Of a DNA stretch of 57,369 nucleotides, positions 17,786 through 25,541 are shown piece by piece (within the stretch, counting starts at the first letter, position 1; each line of letters begins with the position of its first letter). Origin of the DNA: Novosphingobium naphthalenivorans NBRC 102051. GTDB lineage: Bacteria > Pseudomonadota > Alphaproteobacteria > Sphingomonadales > Sphingomonadaceae. A model generated the notes under the pieces. It did not search any database. It worked only from the letters and a program-made list of their open reading frames with translations, and had not been told where the DNA came from. The stretch lies in NCBI RefSeq assembly GCF_001590985.1, contig NZ_BCTX01000031.1, positions 1 to 57,369 of the forward strand, given 5' to 3'. A program made the position numbers and the translations under genes.

Positions 17786-20101
17786 TCAATCCCCGTGCTT
17801 CTTGTCGCGGGTGCTTTCGACCATGCCCGGGGTGATGAAGCCGATCGGCGAGACTTCCATGGCGCGCTTTTTCAGTTCGCCTTTCATCTTCGCGTATTCG
17901 GCTTCCATCTCCTCGGTCACGGTGGCGCGGCTGTCTTCGAGGGCGTCGTCGAAATCGGCCATGGTCACGCTTTCCACTTCGGCGCCGCGCTTGCGGATGG
18001 CGATCAGGCCGGCGCGGCGGACCACGTCTTCCAGATCGGCGCCGGTGAAGCGCTGCGTGCGGTCGGCGATCGTGCCCAGGGCAACGTCTTCGGCCAGCGG
18101 CATCCTGGCGGTGTGGATGCCCAGGATGTGCTCGCGCCCGGCAGTGTCCGGCGTGCCGACATAGACCAGCTCGTCGAAGCGGCCGGGGCGCAGCAGCGCC
18201 GGATCGACCAGCGCCGGGCGGTTGGTGGCGCCGACGAGGACGACCGACTGCAGTTCCTCCATCCCGTCCATTTCGGCCAGGATGGTGTTGACCACGCGGG
18301 CGGTCACTTGCGGTTCGCCCATGCCGCCGCCCATGCCGCGGGCGGGCACGAGGCTGTCGATCTCGTCGATAAACACCACGCAGGGCGCGACCTGCCGGGC
18401 GCGGGCGAAGAGCCGGGCGATCTGCTGCTCGCTCTCGCCGTACCACTTGCTGAGGAGGTCCGACGACTTGATCGAGATGAAGTTCGCCTCGGCTTCCTTG
18501 GCCACCGCCTTGGCCAGCAGCGTCTTGCCAGTGCCGGGCGGTCCGTAGAGCAGGAAGCCCTTGGCCGGGCGGATGCCCAGCTTGTGGAACGCCTCCGGGT
18601 TCTTCAGTGGGAGTTCGATGCCTTCCTTGAGCGTGCGCTGCGCCTCGTCCAGCCCGCCGATATCGGCCCAGCCGATGTTCGGCACCTGCACCATGACTTC
18701 GCGCATCGCCGAAGGCTGGACGCGCTTCAGTGCCTCGATGAAGTCCTCACGCGTGACCGAGAGGCTTTCGAGCACTTCGGCCGGGATCGTGCGCGCTTCC
18801 AGATCGAGCTGCGGCATGATCCGGCGCACCGCCTCGATCGCGGCTTCGCGGGTGAGCGCGGCAAGGTCGGCGCCGACGAAGCCGTGGGTGGTGCGGGCCA
18901 GTTCCCTGAGGTCCACTTTCTCGCCCAGCGGCATACCGCGGGTGTGGATGGCGAGGATCTCGCGGCGGCCTGATTCGTCGGGCACGCCGATCACGATCTC
19001 GCGGTCGAAGCGGCCGGGGCGGCGCAGCGCCTCGTCGATGGCATCGGGCCGGTTGGTGGCGGCGATGACGACCACGTGGGCGCGGCTGTTGAGCCCGTCC
19101 ATCAGCGTGAGGAGCTGCGCGACAAGGCGCTTTTCCGCCTCGCCGTGGACCTGGTCGCGCTTGGGGGCGATCGAGTCGATTTCGTCGATGAAGACGATCG
19201 CGGGCGCGGCCTTGGTCGCTTCCTCGAACACTTCGCGCAAGTGCTTCTCGCTCTCGCCATAGCCCGATCCCATGATCTCCGGGCCGTTGATCGAGAAGAA
19301 GTTGGCTTCGCTCTCGTTGGCGACGGCCTGGGCCAGACGGGTCTTGCCGGTTCCCGGCGGGCCGTGGAGCAGCACGCCTTTGGGCGGGGCGACGCCGAGG
19401 CGGGTGAACAGTTCGGGATAGCGCAGCGGCAGTTCCACCATTTCGCGCAGCTGGCGGATGGTGTCGCTCATGCCGCCGACGTCGTCGTAATTGACGTCGC
19501 CGCGCGCGTCCTGCGCTTCCTCGAAGGTCTCGCGCAGTTCGACTTCGGTGTTCTCGTCGATGTGGACGATGCCGCGCGGCGTGGTCGAGACGACGTTGAG
19601 GCGGATCTGCGTCAGCGCATAGGCGGGCGCGTTGAACATACGGCGAAGCTGCGGCGGGATGTCCGCCACCTGCTGCTGGCCGGTGGTGGCGATGAGATCG
19701 CCCTGCACCATCGGTCGCCCGAAGAAATTGCGCTTGAGCGCGCCCGGCGGGCCTTGCAGGCGCATGTCCTTCTGCGCGGGCGCGAAGACCACGCGCTGGG
19801 CAGCGCGCGATTCGGCCTTGCGGACAGTAACGTGATCGCCCGAGCCGACTTCGGCATTGCCGCGCTGGAGGCCGTCGAGGCGAATAAGGGAAAGCCCCTC
19901 GTCCTCCTCGAAAGCGAGGACGGCGCGGGCCACCGTCACCGACTTGCCGGTGATTTCCAGAACGTCGCCTTCCATGGCGCCGATGGCCGAAAGCGAGGCG
20001 CGCGAGAGGCGGGCGATGCCCTGGCCGCTCTCTTCCTGCCGGGCCGCTGCGACCTGCAGCTTCACCGTGCGCTCTTCCAGCTGGGTATCCCCGTCCGCCA
20101 T
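17786..20101 (-). CDS. Cdc48/VAT-type tandem AAA+ ATPase
   Basis: The 771-residue protein has a Cdc48 N-domain (about 10-190, double-psi-barrel type) and two complete AAA+ modules. D1 has Walker A GPPGTGKT at 247-254 and Walker B IVFIDE. D2 has GPPGTGKT at 520-527 and Walker B VVFIDE at 575-580. Arginine fingers appear in both (RRPGRFDRE, LRPGRFDEL). Such hexamers unfold proteins by threading them through a pore. They are universal in eukaryotes and archaea but patchy in bacteria. The C-terminus (DKKHGD) lacks the HbYX tail that docks onto proteasomes. Monocistronic. Substrates unknown. Confidence 0.95.
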   Translation of the reverse strand: MADGDTQLEERTVKLQVAAARQEESGQGIARLSRASLSAIGAMEGDVLEITGKSVTVARAVLAFEEDEGLSLIRLDGLQRGNAEVGSGDHVTVRKAESRAAQRVVFAPAQKDMRLQGPPGALKRNFFGRPMVQGDLIATTGQQQVADIPPQLRRMFNAPAYALTQIRLNVVSTTPRGIVHIDENTEVELRETFEEAQDARGDVNYDDVGGMSDTIRQLREMVELPLRYPELFTRLGVAPPKGVLLHGPPGTGKTRLAQAVANESEANFFSINGPEIMGSGYGESEKHLREVFEEATKAAPAIVFIDEIDSIAPKRDQVHGEAEKRLVAQLLTLMDGLNSRAHVVVIAATNRPDAIDEALRRPGRFDREIVIGVPDESGRREILAIHTRGMPLGEKVDLRELARTTHGFVGADLAALTREAAIEAVRRIMPQLDLEARTIPAEVLESLSVTREDFIEALKRVQPSAMREVMVQVPNIGWADIGGLDEAQRTLKEGIELPLKNPEAFHKLGIRPAKGFLLYGPPGTGKTLLAKAVAKEAEANFISIKSSDLLSKWYGESEQQIARLFARARQVAPCVVFIDEIDSLVPARGMGGGMGEPQVTARVVNTILAEMDGMEELQSVVLVGATNRPALVDPALLRPGRFDELVYVGTPDTAGREHILGIHTARMPLAEDVALGTIADRTQRFTGADLEDVVRRAGLIAIRKRGAEVESVTMADFDDALEDSRATVTEEMEAEYAKMKGELKKRAMEVSPIGFITPGMVESTRDKKHGD

Positions 20102-20249
20102 GTCGTTCCTTTCCGGCCGATGGGCCTCGAACCGCGAAGCGGCTCTCGGCGCTTGTGCCAGAAGGAGCTAGGTATGACTGTGCGGGATTTCAAACGGAGG
20201 CGCGGCTGGCCGGGCGCGGTCCATGCCCGGGACACCATCTGCTGCCCAA

Positions 20250-20313
20250 GAAAAAAGCCCGGTCGTTGCCGACCGGGCTGTGAAAGTTTTGGGAGAGGAT
20301 GCCTGAAAGGCAC
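20250..20313 (-). ncRNA. Candidate trans-acting small RNA (about 65 nt)
   Basis: Read on the minus strand, the segment has a 5' hairpin TGCC-TTTCA-GGCA (20300-20312), then an open CU-rich stretch TCCTCTCCCAAAACTTTCAC, then a perfect terminator (AGCCCGGTCG / CGACCGGGCT, loop GCAA) with six T (20251-20256). Two hairpins flanking a CCUCUCCC-type loop is the layout of several alphaproteobacterial sRNAs that block Shine-Dalgarno sequences. A -35/-10 pair lies at the right distance. Alternatively the terminator simply ends the universal stress protein transcript, whose stop is 400 bp upstream. Confidence 0.4.
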
Positions 20314-20317
20314 TCTC

Positions 20318-20346
20318 TGTATGCCTATGAGCCGGGTTTTGTGCAA
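20318..20346 (-). promoter_or_regulatory. Possible promoter of the candidate sRNA
   Basis: On the minus strand TTGCAC (20341-20346) and CATACA (20318-20323) are 17 bases apart. The -10 is weak, at three of six positions. It would start transcription near 20311, just before the first hairpin. Confidence 0.3.
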
Positions 20347-20674
20347 GTGCGAAATGGCGAAGTGCGATTGCAAAAAACACAACTTAGGTTGCAAGGAACC
20401 AAACTACCCGGCGGGTATCGGCTGCAAACCCCGGAAATCCGTAAATTGTGAAAGACGATTCGGATTTTCGCTTGCGTGCAATTCAAGCCGGAAGAACCGG
20501 CCGGGCGCTATGCAGGGCGTTAACTGCTGCATCGCGAAATTCGCTAATCTAGCTGAGTGTTTTTCGCCCGGAAAACAAATGGCTACGGGCAGGCCTGCCG
20601 CCCACCCGAAACCTTGGCCCGAAACTTTGGCCCGAAATCCTAACGCAACCCGGCCGGCATAGACGGCGCGCGGT

Positions 20675-21457
20675 TCAATGAGCGAGAAGCAGCGCGGGTC
20701 CGTTGGCTTCGTCCAGGAAGTAGGCCGTCACCCCGCCGAACAGGAATTCGCGCATCCGGCTCTTGCCGTAGGCGCCCATCACCAGCAGTTCGGCGTGGGC
20801 CTGAGTCACGGCAATGGCCAGCGTCTCTTCGGTCGACCCGCGCCGTTCGTGCTCTTCGAACTCGGCATGGATGCCGTGGCGCGAGAGATAGCGAAGCGCG
20901 TCGGTGGCGGGGAAACCGCCCGGCTTTTCGATCACCGAGATCACTTTCACCACCTGACAGCTATCGAGCAGCGGAACCGAGGCGCGCAGGGCCGAGGCGG
21001 CCTGTTCGCTGCCGTCCCAGGCAATGCAGGCGCGGCGGACGGGCATTTCCAGCTTCGCATTGTCGGAGAGCGCCAGGACTGGCGTGTTCGAGGCAAGCGC
21101 GAGTTCGCCGGCAAATCCGCCCGAGCGCGAGAGCACGACGAGATCGGCCAGCCGCGCGGCATTGGCGAGGGCGCTTACCGGATCGTCCTCGCTGCGCAGG
21201 ATGTCGAACGGCACGTCATCGCGCGCCATGCGGGCCTCGAACTTGGCCGCAGCTTCATCGTCTTCCTTGCGCGCTTCTTCCAGCGCATCGGAAATGACAT
21301 AGCTGCCACCCATCGGGTCCATGGCGATGTAGCGGGTCACCGGCGTATCCACGAGCACGCTGAGGTGCCCGTTGAACCGGCGGGCGATATCGAGTGCCGT
21401 CTCGATCCGGGCATCGTTGCCCGGCTTGCGGTCGGCGTTGACGAGAATCGAGCGCAT
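20675..21457 (-). CDS. Universal stress protein (UspA family, two-domain length)
   Basis: This 260-residue cytoplasmic protein begins MRSILVNADRKPGN and ends with the Usp ATP-binding signature (MGAYGKSRMREFLFGGVT, G-2X-G-9X-G(S/T) type). The N-terminal half also has a Usp-like order (strand, helix, LADLVVLSRSG), so it is probably a tandem-domain Usp in which only the C-terminal half has a clear nucleotide site. The start at 21457 follows GGGAGAA; a longer in-frame start adds an unlike 20-residue extension. Usp proteins help survival under starvation or redox stress. Confidence 0.9.
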   Translation of the reverse strand: MRSILVNADRKPGNDARIETALDIARRFNGHLSVLVDTPVTRYIAMDPMGGSYVISDALEEARKEDDEAAAKFEARMARDDVPFDILRSEDDPVSALANAARLADLVVLSRSGGFAGELALASNTPVLALSDNAKLEMPVRRACIAWDGSEQAASALRASVPLLDSCQVVKVISVIEKPGGFPATDALRYLSRHGIHAEFEEHERRGSTEETLAIAVTQAHAELLVMGAYGKSRMREFLFGGVTAYFLDEANGPALLLAH

Positions 21458-21576
21458 TATCAGTTTCTCCCTCTGACAGGCCGAAAGTAACCATTGGGCG
21501 CGCAATGGCCATGACAAAGATCAACCATCGCCGCAGGCCGTGCTATTTTATTGGAGTTGCCCGGCTTTTCCAGAGG

Positions 21577-22458
21577 TCAGGGCGCTGGGGCATCGATCTC
21601 CAGCCGCGCCGCGCGCGCGAACAGGTCGAGGATCACCGGGTCGCGCTCGCGGGTGCGGATGGCGGCCTCGAAATGGACGGTATGGCGCGGGCGGGGCAGC
21701 ACTTCGCGCAAGGTCCCGGCGGCCAGCTGCTTGCGCACCATGGTTTCCGGCAGCACGGCCGCGCCGGTGCCGTTGGTGACGATCTCGATCAGCGTGCGCA
21801 CGTTGTTGCAGGTGTGCAGGGCGGGCGCGGCAAGGCCTTCGGCTTCCAGCGTCGCCAGCGTCACGGCATGGAGCGGCGAGTGATCGGGCAGCGACCAGAC
21901 CGGCAGCGGCCGGGAAAAACCGCCCGCTTCGGCGACTGCGGCGCCGGCCACCCAGACCAGCTCGACCGATCCGATCGGCGCGGTCCTCATGCCGGGGCTG
22001 GCGACGGGCCCGGCCAGGAACACGATATCGCGCGTGCCGGCGAGCAGGTGCTGCAGGAGGCGGGCGGTCAGATCGAGCTCGATCTCCATCGTCACGCCGG
22101 GCCTTTCGCGTTCGATCGTCTGGATGAAGGCGGGCAGGCAGCTTGCCGCGGCGATCTCGCCCGAACCGATGCGTACGGCGCCGGTGGCGCCGGCATAGTC
22201 GCTGGCCTCCAGAAGGACTTGTTCGAGGCTCCGGCACAGCGGTTCGCTGGCCTGGACGAGCCGCCGTCCGCGCGCGGTCAGCACCATGCGCCGTCCCTCG
22301 CGCTGGAACAGGGCAACGCCCAGTTGCTGCTCGATTTCGCGCACGCGGGCCGAGATGGCGGGCTGCGTGGTGTTGAGCCGCTGCGCGGCGGCGCCGAAAG
22401 TGCCGAGCCGGTCGATCCACATCAGCGTTTCAAGATGGAAGAGCGCGATCCGTTTCAT
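21577..22458 (-). CDS. LysR-family transcriptional regulator
   Basis: The 293-residue regulator has an N-terminal winged helix-turn-helix (FGAAAQRLNTTQPAISARVREIEQQLG, residues about 21-48, broken here at the turn) and a periplasmic-binding-protein-like effector domain. It is divergent from the scoA-scoB operon, across a gap holding a repeat element and a palindrome (TTATC-AAATTC-GATAA). By the usual LysR arrangement it probably controls that operon, perhaps sensing a CoA-ester or ketoacid. The effector is inferred, not visible. Confidence 0.93.
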   Translation of the reverse strand: MKRIALFHLETLMWIDRLGTFGAAAQRLNTTQPAISARVREIEQQLGVALFQREGRRMVLTARGRRLVQASEPLCRSLEQVLLEASDYAGATGAVRIGSGEIAAASCLPAFIQTIERERPGVTMEIELDLTARLLQHLLAGTRDIVFLAGPVASPGMRTAPIGSVELVWVAGAAVAEAGGFSRPLPVWSLPDHSPLHAVTLATLEAEGLAAPALHTCNNVRTLIEIVTNGTGAAVLPETMVRKQLAAGTLREVLPRPRHTVHFEAAIRTRERDPVILDLFARAARLEIDAPAP

Positions 22459-22464
22459 CGAATC

Positions 22465-22605
22465 TCCTCCTCCTCTTGAGAGGAGGGGGCCGGGGGGTGG
22501 TGGCGGGCTTCAATAGCCGCGTGGCGCACCCGCACCACCCCGCTGCGACCAGGACTTGCCATGCAAGCCCAAGTCTCGCTCCCCTCCTGTGAAGAGGAGG
22601 GGGAA
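22465..22605. repeat. Palindromic intergenic repeat with GGAGGGGG hairpins
   Basis: The element runs from one hairpin (CCTCCTCCTCTTGAGAGGAGG) to another (CCCCTCCTGTGAAGAGGAGG), with an interior rich in CACCCCGCTGCGACC. The organisation resembles the element at 1194-1325. It separates the LysR start from the presumed operator and promoter of scoA. Confidence 0.65.
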
Positions 22606-22634
22606 GGAAGCTCTTTCAATTTCATCATCATTGC

Positions 22635-22650
22635 TTATCAAATTCGATAA
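22635..22650. promoter_or_regulatory. Candidate LysR operator upstream of scoA
   Basis: A perfect inverted repeat TTATC-AAATTC-GATAA lies in an AT-rich stretch 67 bp before the scoA start. Its dyad and size fit a LysR-type T-N11-A box, and the adjacent gene encodes a LysR regulator. Confidence 0.5.
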
Positions 22651-22716
22651 AAAATAATCGCTATTCGTAATCAAAGACTGTGTCTAGGCTCGCGCGGAAA
22701 TCCGGAAGGGAGACTC

Positions 22717-23436
22717 ATGAACAAGCTCTATCCCAGCGCCGAGGCCGCGCTCGACGGCCTGCTCAAGGACGGCCTGCTGATCGCCAGCGGCGGCTTCGGC
22801 CTTTGCGGCGTTCCCGAGCGCCTGCTCGACGCCGTGCGCGATTCGGGCGTGAAGGACCTGACCTTTGCCTCGAACAATGCCGGCATCGACAACGAAGGCA
22901 TCGGCAAGCTGCTGCGCACCAAGCAGGTGAAGAAGATGATCTCGTCCTACGTGGGCGAGAACAAGGAGTTCGAGCGCCAGTACCTTTCCGGTGAGCTGGA
23001 AGTGGAATTCTGCCCGCAAGGCACGCTGGCCGAGCGGATGCGCGCGGGCGGCGCGGGCATTCCCGGCTTCTACACCAAGACCGGCGTCGGCACCCAGATC
23101 GCCGAGGGCAAGGAAACCAAGGTGATGGAAGGCCGTAGCGGGCCTGAGGAATTCGTCCTCGAACAGGGCATCTTCGCCGATCTCGCGCTGGTGAAGGCGT
23201 GGAAAGCGGACGAGAGCGGCAACGTGATCTTCCGCAAGACCGCGCGCAACTTCAACGTGCCCGCCGCCACGTGCGGCAAGGTCTGCGTGGTCGAAGTGGA
23301 AGAGATCGTGCCGACCGGCTCGCTTGATCCCGACACCATCCACTTGCCCGGCGTCTACGTCCAGCGCCTCGTGCTGGGCGCGCCCTACGACAAGAAGATC
23401 GAATTCGTGACGACGCGCGAGAGGGAGGCTGTCTAA
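22717..23436 (+). CDS. scoA: Succinyl-CoA:3-ketoacid CoA-transferase subunit A
   Basis: This 239-residue alpha subunit of a class I CoA-transferase carries the glycine-rich signature [14 protein letters not shown] near residues 24-37 and [16 protein letters not shown] in the middle. With subunit B it moves CoA from succinyl-CoA to acetoacetate, allowing ketone bodies or leucine carbon into the TCA cycle. The ATG follows GGAAGGGAG. Its stop overlaps the start of a small gene by one base, and that gene overlaps scoB, so the three are translationally coupled. Confidence 0.95.
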   Translation: MNKLYPSAEAALDGLLKDGLLIASGGFGLCGVPERLLDAVRDSGVKDLTFASNNAGIDNEGIGKLLRTKQVKKMISSYVGENKEFERQYLSGELEVEFCPQGTLAERMRAGGAGIPGFYTKTGVGTQIAEGKETKVMEGRSGPEEFVLEQGIFADLALVKAWKADESGNVIFRKTARNFNVPAATCGKVCVVEVEEIVPTGSLDPDTIHLPGVYVQRLVLGAPYDKKIEFVTTREREAV

Positions 23437-23762
23437 TGTTTGGTAGCCGCTCTCGGCAGCCAACGGGGGCTATCGATTTGACTGAGGTCGATCTTAAAGA
23501 CGCTACCGAAGTGATCCGCGCCTTTCTTCCCGGCAAAGAGGAAATCGTCGGCGGCATCTACATCGATCCACCCGCAAATTTACAGCCATTCGGATTCGGA
23601 ATTCTTCTCGCCGACCTCGTTCATCATGCCGCCAATGCCTACGCTTACAAGTTTGGCTTGGATGCCGAACAGGTACGTGACGGCATAGCCGCTGGTTTGC
23701 AGGCTGAACTTTCCAGTCCAACCGACACCGTAAAGCAAGTCTATCCGGAGGGACGCCACTGA
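23436..23762 (+). CDS. Small uncharacterised protein inside the scoAB operon (possibly DUF5076)
   Basis: The 108-residue soluble protein ([20 protein letters not shown]...) sits exactly between scoA and scoB with one-base overlaps on both sides. The ILLADLVHHAANAYAYKFG segment resembles the C-terminal half of DUF5076-type proteins, a tentative match. Its codon use is visibly less GC-rich than the flanking subunit genes. Position suggests a role tied to the transferase, such as assembly or regulation, but it could simply be an insertion tolerated at a coupled junction. Confidence 0.8.
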   Translation: MFGSRSRQPTGAIDLTEVDLKDATEVIRAFLPGKEEIVGGIYIDPPANLQPFGFGILLADLVHHAANAYAYKFGLDAEQVRDGIAAGLQAELSSPTDTVKQVYPEGRH

Positions 23763-24397
23763 TGCCCTGGAATCGCAATGAAATGGCCGCCCGCGCGGCG
23801 AAGGAACTGCAGGACGGGTTCTATGTGAACCTCGGCATCGGCATCCCGACGCTGGTGGCGAACTACGTGCCCGAGGGCATTACCGTCACGCTGCAGTCGG
23901 AAAACGGGATGCTCGGCATCGGGCCGTTCCCCTATGCGGGCGAGGAAGACGCCGACCTCATCAACGCGGGCAAGCAGACGGTCAGCGAACTGCCGCAGAC
24001 TGCCTATTTCGACAGCGCGCAGAGCTTCGCGATGATCCGCGGCGGTCACATCGATCTGGCCGTGCTTGGCGCGATGGAGATTTCCGAAAACGGGGACATC
24101 GCCAACTGGATGATCCCGGGCAAGATGATCAAGGGCATGGGCGGCGCGATGGATCTCGTGGCCGGGGTCAAGAAGATCATTGTCGTCATGGAACACACTT
24201 CCAAGGCCGGCGATCCCAAGTTCATCCCCGAATGCACCCTGCCGCTGACCGGCAAGAACGTGATCGACATGATCGTGACCGACCTGTGCGTGTTCCAGCG
24301 TCCGGATCACGACAGCCCGTTCAAGCTGGTCGAACTGGCGCCGGGCGTCACGGCCGAGGAAATCGCGGCGAAGACCACGGCGAGTTACGTGATCTGA
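23762..24397 (+). CDS. scoB: Succinyl-CoA:3-ketoacid CoA-transferase subunit B
   Basis: The 211-residue beta subunit has the catalytic glutamate in the motif SENGMLGIG (Glu in SEN), which forms the glutamyl-CoA intermediate, and the N-terminal GIGIPTLVANYVP typical of subunit B. It pairs with subunit A encoded just upstream. Its ATG overlaps the preceding stop (TGATG). The operon ends here. An intergenic repeat follows, then an epimerase gene. Confidence 0.96.
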   Translation: MPWNRNEMAARAAKELQDGFYVNLGIGIPTLVANYVPEGITVTLQSENGMLGIGPFPYAGEEDADLINAGKQTVSELPQTAYFDSAQSFAMIRGGHIDLAVLGAMEISENGDIANWMIPGKMIKGMGGAMDLVAGVKKIIVVMEHTSKAGDPKFIPECTLPLTGKNVIDMIVTDLCVFQRPDHDSPFKLVELAPGVTAEEIAAKTTASYVI

Positions 24398-24470
24398 CCC
24401 TTCGACAGGCTCAGGGTGAGCGGGGGATGGTAAAACAAACCCGTTCGTGCTGAGCTTGTCGAAGCACGCT
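24398..24470. repeat. TCGA-type inverted intergenic repeat
   Basis: Arms CCTTCGACAGGCTCAGG and CTGAGCTTGTCGAAG face each other around an AT-richer centre (GGTAAAACAAACC). The same arms recur at 57251-57326, and single arms lie near 49991 and 8. This is a widespread repetitive palindrome of sphingomonads. Confidence 0.8.
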
Positions 24471-24510
24471 TCCGCACCCGGCCGAAGCGGCGGACGGCAA
24501 GGAGGCGCCC

Positions 24511-25467
24511 ATGAAAATCCTGCTGACGGGCTCTTCCGGCTGGCTCGGCAGGCATCTTGCGCCGCTGCTGCAGTCGCGCGGGCACGACGTCACCGGGCTC
24601 GATGTCGCGCCCGGCGATTACACCCGCGTCGTGGGCTCGGTCGCCAACCGCGATCTCGTGTTCCAGACGGTCGCGCATTACGGCATCGAGGCGATCATCC
24701 ACGCGGGCGCGCTGCACAAGCCGGATATCGTCCGCTTCCCGCGCCAGGCCTTCATCGACGTCAATGTCAGTGGCACGCTCAACTTGCTCGAAGCGGCCGT
24801 TGAGGCCGGGCATTCGCGGTTCCTGTTCACCTCCACCACATCGCTGATGGTGCGCGCCGACGTCCGCGCCGGGGCAGGCGAAGCCGGGGCGTGGTGGATG
24901 GACGAAGAGTTCGGCCCGCTGGAGCCGCGCAACATCTACGGCGTGACCAAGCTGGCTGCCGAGAACCTGTGCCGCCTCCTCGCGCGCGAAAGCGGCATGG
25001 CCGTGGCGATCCTGCGTACCGGCCGCTTCTTTCCCGAGGACGACGATACTCATGCGGTTCCCTCTGGCCCCAATCTCAAGGCCAACGAACTGCTCAACCG
25101 CCGCCTGACGGTGGGCGATGCGGCGCTGGCGCATCTCGCCGCGCTGGAGCGGATCGAGGGGTGCGAGACGTTCGTTCTCTCCGCACCGCCGCCTTTCGCG
25201 CGCGAGGATGCGGTGGAGCTTGCCGCCGATGCCCGCGCGGTCATCGCGCGGTGTTTTCCCGAGGCCGCCGCGCTTTACGGCCGGCAGGGCTGGGTGCTGC
25301 CCGAACGGATCGAGCGGGTCTATGATCCGGCCAAGGCGCAGCGCCTGCTGGGCTGGCGGGCGCAGACGGACTTTTCGGCCGTTCTCAAGGCCTTGCGTGA
25401 GGAAGCGGATCTGCCCTTCGCGCACGATCCGGACTGGATATCGCCGGTGCTCACGCAATCGTCCTGA
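24511..25467 (+). CDS. NAD-dependent epimerase/dehydratase (extended SDR)
   Basis: The 318-residue protein has the Rossmann motif GSSGWLG at residues 7-13 and the SDR catalytic pair in YGVTKLAAEN, with STTS as the matching serine stretch. It is an extended short-chain dehydrogenase of the nucleotide-sugar epimerase type. The absence of a sugar-gene cluster leaves the substrate open. The ATG is preceded by AAGGAGG. Glutathione peroxidase is encoded 74 bp downstream on the same strand. Confidence 0.9.
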   Translation: MKILLTGSSGWLGRHLAPLLQSRGHDVTGLDVAPGDYTRVVGSVANRDLVFQTVAHYGIEAIIHAGALHKPDIVRFPRQAFIDVNVSGTLNLLEAAVEAGHSRFLFTSTTSLMVRADVRAGAGEAGAWWMDEEFGPLEPRNIYGVTKLAAENLCRLLARESGMAVAILRTGRFFPEDDDTHAVPSGPNLKANELLNRRLTVGDAALAHLAALERIEGCETFVLSAPPPFAREDAVELAADARAVIARCFPEAAALYGRQGWVLPERIERVYDPAKAQRLLGWRAQTDFSAVLKALREEADLPFAHDPDWISPVLTQSS

Positions 25468-25541
25468 GGTTTCGGGGCCGTCTTGCAGCACTCATGCGGG
25501 CACCCCATACTCTCCCCGATCAGCACGGGAGAATTCAAGAC

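Larger units (their letters stand above)
20102..20674. other. 573-bp intergenic region with lower GC and several signals
   Basis: This gap holds the upstream region of the Cdc48 gene (20102 onward), a minus-strand terminator at 20251-20279, a promoter-like pair at 20318-20346, and a Cys-rich plus-strand reading frame from 20321 to 20662. It is less GC-rich than the surrounding genes and unusually dense in TGCAA and TGCGA words between 20341 and 20500. No recognised protein family is seen. Confidence 0.6.

Noticed and set aside
20256..20279. Terminator for a plus-strand transcript
   Set aside because: The stem is followed by GTGAAAG on the plus strand, with no T run. The T run is on the minus side only.
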